Shown: in pieces, positions 10,876 through 21,737 of the stretch
How the letters are laid out: every line of letters starts with the position of its first letter
How positions within the stretch are numbered: position 1 is the stretch's first letter
Assembly (NCBI GenBank): GCA_021292165.1
Contig: CM037876.1
Location: forward strand, 41,774,575-41,838,574
Direction of reading: 5' to 3'
Source of the DNA: Shinisaurus crocodilurus
Lineage: Eukaryota > Chordata > Lepidosauria > Squamata > Shinisauridae
DNA: 64,000 nt
Program-made: the position numbers and the translations under genes
Notes under the pieces: model-generated
Databases searched by the model: none
Seen by the model: the letters and a program-made list of their open reading frames with translations, nothing else
Told to the model about the DNA's origin: nothing

Positions 10876-11479
10876 GAAGCTGTTCTTCATTTTCTTCATG
10901 TGGGATCACAGAAGAAGGAGCTTGAAATCAGCAGGGGTGCTGCTGATGGGAAAACCTTTGTGTTTTAACCCAGGACATAACAAAATGGACATTATTTTGT
11001 TGTAAGCAGAAACATTGGATTGTTTAAACGAAGCTTTCTGTGTTGGACATAAATAAACAGAAAGAGGACTATGCAAATGGTCAGGAGTTTAACAGTCATG
11101 TTTTTGAAACTGTATTTCTTGAAAGTTTGAAAACTTGGAATCAAGAAAGTGTAATATATGCTCTTTGAAATGTCAGGAAATGTACTGAATGTATACATGA
11201 CTTGAGTATATTGTGGATTTTTCTGTAGCAAAATGTAAAATACTGAATAAGTAGGTATGTTTATATGGCAAAGCTAAGAGATGGATTATTTCTTTTATAT
11301 TGTAATGATGTAATAAAGAAATGGAAAGTTGTACTGTTGCAACTATAAAAGGTTAAATGCTTATATGTATGACATGTACATGCATGCATATCACATGATT
11401 GTATGATCATTTAGATTCACAGGCCTGTGAAAGAAAATGCAAACTGTTGTGGGGAAAGCATTGGGAAATTGTAATTTTC

Positions 11480-11930
11480 ACATGAAAGGTAATTTTGTGC
11501 ACATAAACAAGGGATGCTAGCTTCAACAGGTAAACTGGAAGGCAAGCTGAAAAAACCATTCATTTCATTTAAATTTGTTCTTGGTAATCTTGTGGATACT
11601 CTGATGGTTTTTAGAGGAGAAGCACATTATTTCATGATGTTAATTGATCAATACACTAGGTACAAGGTTGTGTACATGTTAGATAGAAAGCTGAAGTATT
11701 GAACAAAGTCAAGGTGTTTTGTGCTTGGATGGGAAACAAGCATATTACCCATGTTACCTATTTTCTTTTGAGATATGGGGGGAAGTTCAATTCAGTGCAT
11801 GCTTTGATGAATTTCTAACAGGATGTGATATTGAACACATGGATTGTGTGGAAGAGTAAACAAACACTCAGAAGAGGTGATACTAATTTGGATAATGAGG
11901 TTTGGGTAGAAGCTCTTAAATGGTTTTGAA
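11480..11930 (+). pseudogene. copia-type integrase remnant
   Basis: The frame at 11514-11702 reads FRGEAHYFMMLIDQYTRYKVVYML, matching the integrase core pattern in which an Asp is followed by YTRY/YSRY. Further on RYGGKFNS resembles the next catalytic block (DNGGEF) with its Asp lost. Stops and shifts separate the blocks, so no functional integrase can be made. Confidence 0.75.
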
Positions 11931-12479
11931 TATGTACATGATAGAAGTTTTAGTTCTGTGCTGAACTGTACACCTTATGGAAAGTAGTGTAGAAGGAGGA
12001 ATCTTCTGGAGAAACATTTCAGGATCTTGGATCTGATATGTAGGTACATACACCTCAAAGTTAGAAGAAATCTGTAAGGGAGCTTACATGAGATTTTTCT
12101 AAAAATGAGAATATTGTGTTTCACATGAACAACACTTAGATAGTGAGATTATCTAGAAGTGTTGAGTATAATGCTGAATGAAAAGGTGAGATCATTTTTC
12201 AAAATTAATTCTGTTAATGCAGGAGATGCATCAAGCTCAGAGTCAGAATAGAAAAGCATTTGCTGAAAGACAGTCAGGTAAATTTGACAAACTCTGATAC
12301 ACATTTGGTTTAGAGGAGGCTAAACAAATGATTGTTCATCATTGGTGCAAATTTATTGGAACAGGAACCTGATAACTGATGAAGTAAGGAACAGGTGAGT
12401 CAAACAACCTGTGAGATATCAGGATGAATTTGCAGGAAAAGCCATTTGAAACTTCAAAATTTCAAAGAGGTGAAAAATT

Positions 12480-13860
12480 GTCTGTTAAGGAAGCTGAACC
12501 ATAGCTTCAGGCTATGCAAGCTGAGTTGAATTCTTTGGATAAAGAACAAAACATGGAAACTGGTGAAACAAACAGCAGTCCATGGAACTCATTGTTACCA
12601 GATAGATTTTTAAGTGAAAACTAACCAGATTGGGAAAAGGTTATATGACAAATAGCAAGATTGGTTGCTTGTGATTTTGCTCAAATTAAAAGGAGCTGGA
12701 TAATCATAAGATGATTGCAACAACAATTGCTTTGGAAACAGTTAGACTGATATTTAAGAATGTGAAATGTATGAATATTTCACAGTGGAAATATTGGAAC
12801 ATAAGCATTTTAAATGAGAGGAAGTCTTTGGAAAACTGTCTGGGATTTTCTGTAGAAAAGCTAAAATCAGCTGGAGGCTGGAATTCTGTTTTGAACTCAA
12901 ACATTGCTGAATTGAGATTTGCACAGAGAGGCAGATCAATGTTTGTTTGTTAGACAGGAGGAACAAGGACATAGACTGTATGTACTTGTTAAGTGGATGA
13001 TCTATTGTTTTTCTGGACAGATAAAAGCAATATGATATAATTGATCCAGGGTTTGGAATTTCATTGAATTGAAACTGCTTGGTGGTGGATCAACTGTTTA
13101 TTTGTAAATGGAAGTTGAGGGAGAACCAAGAGGGCAGTATCTTACTGCAACAAACCAGAGAAATATCATGGATGTGATTGAGAATTTTGGAGATAGTTAA
13201 CTCAGTGCGAGACTCCAAATAATTGAGGATTTTCAGGCACATGCTGATGGAAAAGCAGTTTGAATGCTACACAGAAGCATTGGGCTGTTGAGCTTTACTG
13301 TACAAGCAACAAGGCCAGATATTGCTGTCAGTGTAATAGGCAGACTGTTAGACCAACAGGACATGCTTGGAGAGCTCTGAAAAGGAGTTTAGTGTTATCT
13401 GGAAGGAACATCACACTTCAGACTAAGAGTTACAAGTCAGAGCACAGGTGGCTTACAGATTCACAGAAATGCCAGTTGTGGTTGTGATAGTAAGAACAAC
13501 AAGAACACACCTGAAGTTTGTTATTTTTATAACCATACTTTGTTTGATTGATTTTGTAGAAACAATCATCTAAAGGTTGGAGTTTAACTGAAGCTGAACT
13601 GAATGCATTGTATTATGTATTGTGCTATTATGCTATTGTAAAGCTTGAATAGTTAATGCATTTGTTTAAATAGTTTAAATTGTTAAAAATGTTTAAATGA
13701 TGCTGAGATTGATGTGAAAAACCTATTACAGTTTTTTCAGGAAACCAAGGCAGGATTGCTATGCTGCAGGCAGATAGCAATACACAACGTTTTGGGTTTG
13801 CAAATAAAACTGTGTCATAAGGAGGGATACATCAGAAGTGATTTGATGGTGGTTCAAATT
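12480..13860 (+). pseudogene. copia-type reverse transcriptase/RNase H remnant
   Basis: Recognisable pieces in order are AMQAELNSLDKEQNME (about 12515-12560), VDDLLFF with a stop just before the VDD (12993-13013), GQYLTATNQRNIMDVIENF (about 13133-13190), RSIGLLSFTVQATRPDIAV (about 13274-13330) and KQSSKGWSLTEAEL (about 13561-13605). The last is the RNase H STEAE-type motif. Multiple stops and frame changes break it throughout. Confidence 0.85.
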
Positions 13861-14001
13861 TCTAGCAGGTAAAGTCATTCCTGCAGAAGTTTTTTTTTTA
13901 TCAAAGTTCATAGATGAAGGAACAGCATCAGATGTCAACAAAGCTGTTGCTGTTGTATGAGGTAAATAACCACGTTCTGCGCAAATGCAAAAGCAGGGGG
14001 A

Positions 14002-14518
14002 TGTTGGGTTTTGCATAGGCAGAACGAGATTACCACCTGACATCGGGATTATCACCTGACCTGGTGGGTGTCACTTGAGTTCAAGTATACAAGGTCTCTG
14101 GTCATGAGACATAGTCTCGAGGTGATGTGACTCAGCAACCTTGGACAGGTTTTTAGCAGTCAACATGTTGATGAATAGGTTATATAACTGGGGTGAGTAA
14201 TATCCTATTTATAGGTGGTATAAAGCTAGCACACTTGCTGATAGCTTCACTTGCTCTCTTCCACTTGCTGGCTTGCTCGTCTCGACTCGACATGTCTCTT
14301 GGACTTCACTTCATCTAGCCTTACCACTGGGGTATAGGTTTTGAGTCTGCAATGATGTAGTGAGTAGAGATGCATTGCTTGCCTTAATCCCATGTAATTG
14401 GGTCTTACAAATAAACTCTTTAATCTTTATTAACTGCTGTTATCTCCTCCTTCCGCCTGCGTGACTGAGGGTCATTGGCTAGGGGAGCTTTTGAACCCGG
14501 GTCAGTCCAGCTCTCACA
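14002..14518 (+). repeat. 3' LTR of the copia-type element
   Basis: 517 bp, same ends, TATA box and polyadenylation signal as the 5' LTR. It lacks the six bases GGGACT present in the 5' copy. Confidence 0.95.
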
Positions 14519-14523
14519 CTTCT

Positions 14524-16020
14524 AAGGCTATTGCCATGTTGTTGTCTCCTTCTAAGAGTATTGCTACAGAATGCCATAGTAGCAGATGAATAAGACATAG
14601 CAAACTAGTCCAGTGGTTCCAGTGTCCAATAAACTCTATATTATTTATTTGTTAAATGTATATCCCTCTTTCATACATAAAATGTCTGGTGCAGCTAATA
14701 ATGATAAAATACATAATAAAATATAATCAATATAACAATAAACATAATAAGCAATAACAAAGTATAAACAATATAATGGTCAAGAGCAGATTAAAAAAAA
14801 CCCAGCAAATGGCAGTCAGTTAAAAACTTAGTAAGATTAAAATAAAGATTAAAAACACAGAGCAGCAGAATGTTTACATAAACAAGGTTCCTTAGGATGG
14901 ATTGCAACTCACTGAATGAGACTATTGGTATTTGGCTTGCCACATGTTTCTTAAACACAACCTGTTCAGATGCATTGGTGGTCTGAAAATCTTTGGAATG
15001 GCCTGGAGCTAACAAAATGAGAGACTTCCTCTGCTTCTCTATTGTTTGAACAAAGTAACTGACCTTATCTTAATGCATCATTTAAGGGATAATGCATATG
15101 TGATCCTGGCCACTATTGCACGAAGATGTGCAGTGAGTTTGAGCAAAGTATACAGGATACAGTATGGAAGAAAGTACTGGAAAATGCAACCAGTGTTTTC
15201 CAAATAGCAAATTAGCAACAGTCTTTCTCCCCCTTTCCTTTAGGTACTCCACTGAACCTTAGGATCCCAGACTTTTAAGTAGTTGCTTGGATAAGAAGTA
15301 GATAAATGATTCCTAAACTTTGTTTTATTGTAGATCACAGTCCACAATACATTCCTGTGGTTATTACTTGTGTAAATCAGAGAGGTGCATTTCAACATTG
15401 TAACATTTCTGTGGGTTAGTTGATACTCACTAAATTGAACTAATATTTCCCACAAATCAAAACCAATTTACAGAATTGTCCTGGTTGTGTAGTGTACCGT
15501 GGAAGTTATTGAAGACGTTCCTATGTGCATTGGATGTTTTAAGTACACCATCTCTTTTTTGTTCTAGCTATGAGATACTGGCTTTATTTTTAATCTTCCC
15601 AGCTGTTATTATCCACATATTTGTGTAGAGGGCCTTTTTCCACTGATGCCTCCTTCCTTTTTTATGGCATCCTTTTTCTCTCTGAGCTCAAGCCATATCT
15701 GCCAGCAGAATTTGCCTGCTTGTGCTTGGTTACACTGGGAACAATATATAGCAGAAATGTTTGTTGCTATGGGGTTAAAAATGAGGTGCTTATGTTCTGC
15801 ATACTTCAGAGAAAATAGTATCTTATCACAGATAACTTCCAAAACAAAATGACTCTCGTCTGTCTATGTTATAAGCTTGCTAATCACCCTATATGTGAAT
15901 GTATGCAACTACTTGAAGTTAACAGTTATTTGCCATTACTGTTGTTTATGGAAAGTAGTCACATACATCACACTTCCTCACTCTACAGTATTTCAAGTCT
16001 TTCCATGGTCTCATACACAG
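14524..16020. other. Intronic stretch with a possible LINE 3' fragment
   Basis: About 14640-14800 is AT-rich with TATTTATTTG and many AATAA motifs, resembling the 3' end of a minus-strand LINE. The rest shows no gene or clear repeat. Confidence 0.45.
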
Positions 16021-16205
16021 TTGTTCATAGATTTCATAGATCATAGAGTTGGAAGGAGCCTACAAGGCTATCGAGTCCAACCCCCTGCTCAATGCAGGAA
16101 ACTAGAGGAGGGGTCTCCCATCCAAGTAATAACCAGGCCTGACCCTGCTTAGCTTTCGACGCTCAGACAAGCTGAGCCAGCATAAGCCATAGGGCAGGCC
16201 GGTCG
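16020..16205 (-). mobile_element. 5S rRNA-headed SINE with CR1-like tail, near full length
   Basis: On the minus strand the head contains AAGCTAAGCAGGGTCAGGCC and GGTTATTACTTGGATGGGAG, near-identical to the internal promoter region of 5S rRNA. The body then switches to a CR1-like 3' end (GGTTGGACTCGATAGCCTTG, then TTCCAACTCTATGATC). Other copies lie at 40666-40790, 45287-45440, 56982-57160 and 60450-60568. Confidence 0.85.
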
Positions 16206-16374
16206 GCAAAGGCTATTCTTAGAATTGAGGTAGAAGTGCCTCTTAGCCCCCATCTCATATGAAAATCCATACTGCTTAAGGATTTTTCAGATGAAGCATG
16301 CTTAACATTCCTATCAGAATTTTCTCAAAGTGACATGCAGTGTTTTCAAGATATTTTCTTTCTTTTTTAATTTA

Positions 16375-17560
16375 ATTATTTTATTAAGGGGGGGGGGGAA
16401 ATAACAAACAAAATGGACTTCTGATTTTCTCCACAACAGATATAAGTAACACTACTTTCTCTTACACTATTACAAAGAAAGTTCTCTTTTTTCCATTGTC
16501 CAAAATTTTTCTTTTTATTCATCAAACCCACAAATATACACATCATTTTTTTCTAAACTCTGAAAAAGAGTCTATTAGAGGTTTCCACTCGGCTATAAAC
16601 TTAGTTGTTGATTTTTCTCTAATTAACGACATAAGTTTAGCCATCTCAACAATTCCATCATCTTCATCATCTTCATTCTTCTACTGAAGGTAAAGTTGAA
16701 CCTTCCCATTTCTGTGCATACAATAGTCTTGCTGCCGTTATCACATATAAAAATAAAGTTCCATAACTTCTTTCCAGCTGATTGTCCATTATTTCCAGAA
16801 GAAATTACTCTGGTTTCAATTATATATTAATCTTTAAGATCTTTTGAATTAATAAATGTATTTGTATCCAAATACGCCAGTGTGGCGTAGTGGTGAGAGT
16901 GTTGGACTGGGACTCGGGATATCCGGGTTCTAGTCCCTGCTCAGCCATGAAACCCACTGGGTGACTTTGGGCCAGTCACTGACTCTCAGCCTAACCTACC
17001 TCACAGGGTTGTTTTGAGGATAAAATGAAGAGGAGGAGGAGGAGGATTATGTAAGCCGCCTTGGGTTCCTTGCAGGAAAAAAGGTGGGGTATAAATATAA
17101 TAAATAAATTAATTAATCCCATCTTAATAAATCCTTTTAAATTTCATTCAAAGTCTTAACATAATTGTTTTGAAACATACAATTAATATTTGTCAAGGTG
17201 ATACCCAAATATTTTACCTTCTTTTCAATATTAAAACCTGTTTTGTTTGTCAATTTTATTTGGTCTTGGGTTTTCATATTTTTTGTTAACATCTTTGTCT
17301 TCAATTTATTAACCTTAAAACCCGCTACTACACCAAACACCTTCAATCTACCCATTAAGGTTTCAATTCCCTTTAGAGAATAATCCAAAATCAACACCAA
17401 GTCAGGATATTTTCCATATGTGTGATATATGACACCACTCCAAAAATAATGTCTTAAAAGAGAGATACAAAAATTAGTTATGTTTTTACAGTGTGAACGT
17501 TGTTTTTTAAGCCAGTATTTCAATTTGATTACAAACATTAAGTTCTTCAAAGAATACTAG
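16375..17560 (-). mobile_element. L1 LINE fragment, ORF2 C-terminal part, split by a SINE
   Basis: The minus-strand frame at 17137-17550 matches the L1 reverse-transcriptase stretch after the catalytic box (FGVVAGFKVNKLKTKML, then KKVKYLGITLT). On the other side of the SINE insert, minus-strand sequence at about 16690-16790 reads TAARLLYAQKWEGSTLPS, the known L1 C-terminal block. The active-site YADD is replaced by LILDY in this copy, so it is dead. Confidence 0.8.
16876..17116 (+). mobile_element. tRNA-derived SINE, full length
   Basis: The head has a box A-like TGGCGTAGTGG and a box B-like GGGTTCTAGTCC. The body carries GGGTGACTTTGGGCCAGTCA and TCACAGGGTTG, and it ends GCCGCCTTGGGTTCC...GGGTATAAATATAATAAATAAA. 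This is a SINE type abundant in squamates. It is inserted in the minus-strand L1 fragment. Confidence 0.88.
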
Positions 17561-17564
17561 GCTG

Positions 17565-18290
17565 GATCCAGATGTCTGCAAATTGAGTTCTGCTCATGGA
17601 AGGTGGTGCTCTTTCCTCAGGTGGCAATTTTCATTGACCTTTTTTGCATATAATGCTAACCCATGGTTTATTTAACCCATGGTTTGTTGTCCTACCCAGG
17701 GTCTGGCAGACAGTCGAACAAACCATGGTTTGTTTTCTCAATCTTCAGGTTGTTTGTTTCCCTCCTACTTCACCACTTCTTCCCTGTATCCCAAATGCTT
17801 TTGTGGCACTATAGTACTGGCATGTAGAGTGGCTATGGGTTTTTACCATTCTTACCTGCCACCTCTATAGCATGGCAAAACAACCCATGCTCCTGGGCTC
17901 ACATGTAACAACAAACCATTGTTTAAACAACCCAGAGTTCAAACCTCAGAAACAAACCATGGGTTCTCATTCTGAATTGTTCATGGTTAACAATCCATGG
18001 TTTATAAATGCAGCTGGCTTCACACATCACGACAACCCAGAATTCAACAACCCATTGGTTAAATAAACCATGGGTTAGCATTATATATGAACCAGGTCAT
18101 TGAGTTATCCTTCCCCTGTAGCATCCAGCAGCCCACAAAAATCTGGATCCCTACAGAACAGTGTGGGGTGGCACAGGGGGCTGCAGTGGAAAGGAGCAAA
18201 TGGATGAAAATTGCATTCTCCCTTCCTGAATGGAACAACTCCTTCTATGCACAATTAGGACTCACTTGGATCCAACACACTGCATTCATC
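17565..18290. repeat. Nested palindromic MITEs, ACCATGG family
   Basis: The outer ends GGCTGGATCCAG and CTTGGATCCAAC are roughly inverted. Inside, at about 17640-18095, an inner element has ends of the type AACCCATGGTTTATTTAA / TTAAATAAACCATGGGTT and repeats ACAAACCATGG several times. Related copies occur at about 32298-32632, 34425-35245, 48555-49070, 53530-53880 and 62860-63205. Confidence 0.65.
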
Positions 18291-18833
18291 CATCCATCCA
18301 TCTTTGTTGCCATTTTAAAATAAATATTTTGGGCTAGTGTATACTTCCATTCTGTGTTTCAAAAGATGAGATGCTACCAATCTCCTAAGGGCATCTTGTG
18401 AATGATGAAGAAACTAAACATTTAGGTTTTCAACCAGATATAAGCAGATACAGAACACTGCCATTCAGTAGTATATTTGTTTTGTAAGACTCGCTAATAA
18501 AACATGACAGGAAGACATTATCAGTCTCTCTGAGCCCGTAGAAGAGCAATTACACCCAAGGGCCAAGTTGAGTTCAACATGCAAACACACCTGTCTATAA
18601 ATCTAGGGGAATACTTCTGTATCTGTTTTTGTCTCTGTTTCCTGTCATGTACCTTAGCTACTACAGATACACATCCATTCTGCTATCTAGCGCCTCTACC
18701 TATTTATGTTAAATGTATGTGAAGAATATTACATTATGTGAATGAAGATAAATTTTAAAACCCTAAATGATTCGGGTCCAGTGTATCCTAAGCAGTGACT
18801 CTCCCCATGCGAAACCTCACTACTTTCTAGACC

Positions 18834-19248
18834 AAGGATTCTCAAACTGTGGTCTGTGAGCTCCATTTAGGAGGTCTGCAGAATAGTCAAGAATATCTGT
18901 AGTTGGCCCTGCTGCACTCAATTTATTTTTCTGATTATGGAAATCAAGGCCATTTTGACTGGGCCAGATAACTGAATAGGCATACAAAGTCCTAGTCTAG
19001 GGCAAGTGATTTTGATAAGACAGCACTGGTGCAGTCCACTAATTTTCCCTAAATTGGCCTAGGGCCCATGGTTTTCATAATATGGCACTGGTTTTGATAA
19101 CAATGCAAGCCCTGAAGAAAAATGTTTTTAAAATATGAGTTATGTGTTGGATTTGATTTGAATGGAAAGAAGTGTATTAAGTGGTCTGCCTAGACCCCCC
19201 CCCCCCAGCATTTTTCAAGTGTTCCATGAAAAGTTTAAGAACTGCTCT
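18834..19248. mobile_element. Non-autonomous hAT-type DNA transposon, perfect 8-bp target duplication
   Basis: The ends ATTCTCAAACTGTGG and AAGTTTAAGAACTG are inverted hAT-type termini. The octamer TCTAGACC occurs exactly on both sides (18826-18833 and 19249-19256). A poly-C run sits near 19194-19206. No transposase frame. Confidence 0.88.
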
Positions 19249-19289
19249 TCTAGACCATCTGAAATGAATGAGCTTCAGGTTCTGTTGCC

Positions 19290-19291
<2 letters not shown>

Positions 19292-19323
<32 letters not shown>
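19292..19323. repeat. CA dinucleotide microsatellite
   Basis: About 16 CA units. Confidence 0.95.
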
Positions 19324-19328
<5 letters not shown>

Positions 19329-19480
19329 AAATCAGGTAACATAAGCAGGAACAAGAGAACTTTCTCTGCAATGGTCCTAGTACTATGGCATACACTAACA
19401 AGAGAAAACTGGTAGCATCACTCAGTATTAATCTTCCAGAGGCAAGTGAATAGTTTAATATTGGATGCTGATGCTGATTA

Positions 19481-20252
19481 ATATTTGTGTTTTGTCATGG
19501 GCTATGGTGTTCTGATAAATCACTATTGCAGTAAAGACATGTAAACTGCTTAGCGAAACCAATCTGTTGTTCAGAAACAGCCACAGCTGGAGGAAATGAA
19601 CCAGCAACCATGTTTTTAATTAGGCTGCCTGCTATTTTGGGACGAGGCCAGTGGTGCCAGGCCAGCCAGGCCCAAAAATCACTGAAAAACCAACACAGCC
19701 ACTGGGATGCATCAGTAAAAATAAACGTTATCAGCGTCAAAGGTAGCTGTGAATTTCTTACTGCAAACTTTATTTAAAATCTTTGTCCCATTTTTGTTTG
19801 GAATTAAAATTAAGACAGTGGACAGAACTGAGTACATCAAAATACCTTATGTACTAAATATAATATCATAAAAACCCAATCAGTAATAAAACCACATCCT
19901 AAAAACAAGTAATTCATTAAAAAATCAGAGCTCTAGGCAACTGAACACCCACTGCAGGATAAAATGCCTCATCTGGAAGGACCCAAAGGTTTGGATCCAG
20001 AGACATGCAGGCGTGTGCATGTGGAGCCATTTTGCCATCTACCTACAGCTCTCGCACCACATACGGAGCAGCTCTAGGGGCTCTGCACAAGTGGAAGTAA
20101 TCTCGCTCTTCTTTGGATCCAAGCTGCAGTGTTAGTTTTGTTTGAATAGATTCAGCACTTATAGTCTGCTTTTCTGTAAAAATGGCGAAGACTGCTTTCC
20201 GTATTATTCCTGTATTCCAGTAGGTTCTGAGGGTGGGGATGGGAAATATATT

Positions 20253-20300
<48 letters not shown>

Positions 20301-21234
20301 CAATGCACATTGATAGTAGCCGCAAGGCTAATCCTACACAGCTTATGTGAAAGTACAAGTGTGCAGTTGCAGACAGGTCTCTTTATTTCAAAGATTGAAT
20401 ATGGGGAGGGGGGGTGTAATGCCATCCATCTTAAAAAATGAATTTCTCCTCACCAATTTAAGGAAATATATTCAAGCACAGACCAAAACCTAATTCATTA
20501 TTCTGTCGCTTTGTGAATCTAATGGAGCAAGAGCAGCTGTTGCTGGGTCTCTGAATACCTGAGATTGAACTCTTCTGAGTAATATGGAGACAATATCAGG
20601 GACCTGCATACACAGTGTACACAATGCAAAATTAATTGGAAAATAGATGGTCTGAAAGTTAAACATACTCTTGTGGCCTGTAAACATTTGTTCTGCAACT
20701 AAAATAACAGCATTATATTAAACTGAAATGATTTTGCTTCCTATCACCTCAATGAAACAGATTTATTAATCAGCAATTATTTCATTTTCTGAGCACGAAA
20801 TTTACTGCACTGGATTATAAGCCATTATCCCTGCTCTTATTACTAAGCAACATGTGAGCTGAACCTGTTGCCAGAATTAGGCCCATGATGAAAATATGTA
20901 AGCTTGAAAATATTAACAGCTTGAAAATATGTAGGTGGAATTGCTTAAAGCCAATCTGACTTAGCTCCTACAGCAGCGGTCCACTAGAGCAGTCTCTCTT
21001 CAGTTAATTAGTATTAGCACACACCTTTTGTGAAGGGATTACCACCACCAATATTTCAGAACCCTGAGTATTCTGAAGAAATGTCTTCCACCCATTCTTC
21101 CCCTTGCTTGTTAATCTAGTCTTCAAAGCTGAGCTGCAAAATCAAGGCATGCATTTAACATATTTTCCAAATTCCCATTAATATAGTTTGGGAACCCAAA
21201 TTCCCATCTCTACATATGGATAACATTCATTGAA
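19481..21234. other. Intronic stretch, microsatellite only
   Basis: It holds the CT/AT microsatellite at 20254-20300. Apart from that I see no gene and no clear repeat. Confidence 0.55.
20254..20300. repeat. Compound CT/AT microsatellite
   Basis: A CT run of about 11 units followed directly by an AT run of about 13 units. The open frames across it are artefacts. Confidence 0.95.
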
Positions 21235-21239
21235 GCAAT

Positions 21240-21327
21240 AATGAATTATTTTTCTGCAGATTAGATTACTGCAATGCACTTTATATGGGGCTGCCCTTGA
21301 AAAGTGTTTGGAAACTGCAGCTGATTG
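21240..21327 (+). mobile_element. Short L2/CR1-like LINE fragment
   Basis: Reads DYCNALYMGLPLKSVWKLQLI, the conserved LINE block before QNAAARL, then stops at the inverted-repeat element that begins at 21328. Confidence 0.75.
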
Positions 21328-21737
21328 GAAAGTTGGACTTACTGTGAAGTGGTGTTCTGGCCAGAGAGGGACGGAGCTGGCAGGAAAGGGTTAACTTCCA
21401 CTTCCATGGAAGGCAGGGCCAATCAGATCAGACTTGTATCCACCCAGAAGGGGAGGAACACATCTCAGTCACCAGTCTTGCTTCACCTTGCAGAAGGAAT
21501 TTGGAAAAAACTATCCTTTAACTGAATTACCCAACCAACTATAAGAAAGAGATAACATCGGAGGGTTTCCAGCTGTGTTCCTAGCTAGCTATAGAGGGGT
21601 ACTACAAGAATGTGAAAACCAATCCCTCCCCAGATCAAAAACATATGCAATGCCATATGCGGAACTACAATATGGGTGGGACTGCTTGCTCCATCCCTTG
21701 CTGACCAGAACACCACTTCACGGTAAGTCCAACTTTC
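21328..21737. mobile_element. 410-bp element bounded by 37-bp inverted repeats
   Basis: The left end 21328-21364 and right end 21701-21737 are inverted copies with two mismatches in 37 bases. The right copy contains CACGGTAAGT, an almost ideal splice donor. After the right end a direct copy of part of the left interior appears (GGCAGGAAAGGG at about 21381 and 21767). It abuts a LINE fragment. Probably a non-autonomous DNA transposon, but no target duplication was settled. Confidence 0.6.

Larger units (their letters stand above)
9601..14518 (+). mobile_element. Complete Ty1/copia-type LTR retrotransposon, coding region broken
   Basis: Two direct LTRs (9601-10123 and 14002-14518) begin TGTTGGG and end CTCTCACA. 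They bound a 3.9-kb interior, and a perfect 5-bp duplication CTTCT flanks the whole (9596-9600 and 14519-14523). A primer site follows the left LTR, and a purine tract AAAGCAGGGGGA precedes the right LTR. The interior shows, in order, integrase (IDQYTRYKVVYM at about 11645-11690), reverse transcriptase (VDD at 12993-13001) and RNase H (SLTEAELNALYYV at about 13580-13615). Integrase before reverse transcriptase is the Ty1/copia order. Many stops and frameshifts break pol. It lies in the NDST3 intron in the sense direction. Confidence 0.93.
18745..19480 (+). mobile_element. Decayed L2/CR1-like LINE 3' part, interrupted by a hAT element
   Basis: The flanks (18755-18833 and 19257-19440) translate to a weak match of the LINE segment between GPVYL-type and LWN-type blocks. 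The hAT insert at 18834-19248 sits in the middle. Stops are frequent. Confidence 0.55.

Noticed and set aside
16876..17116. Possible tRNA gene
   Set aside because: Box A/B-like motifs are present but there is no cloverleaf, and the body and tail are those of a SINE seen in several copies.
20043..20441. Open frames rich in Ile-Tyr and Arg-Glu repeats
   Set aside because: They are translations of a CT/AT microsatellite.
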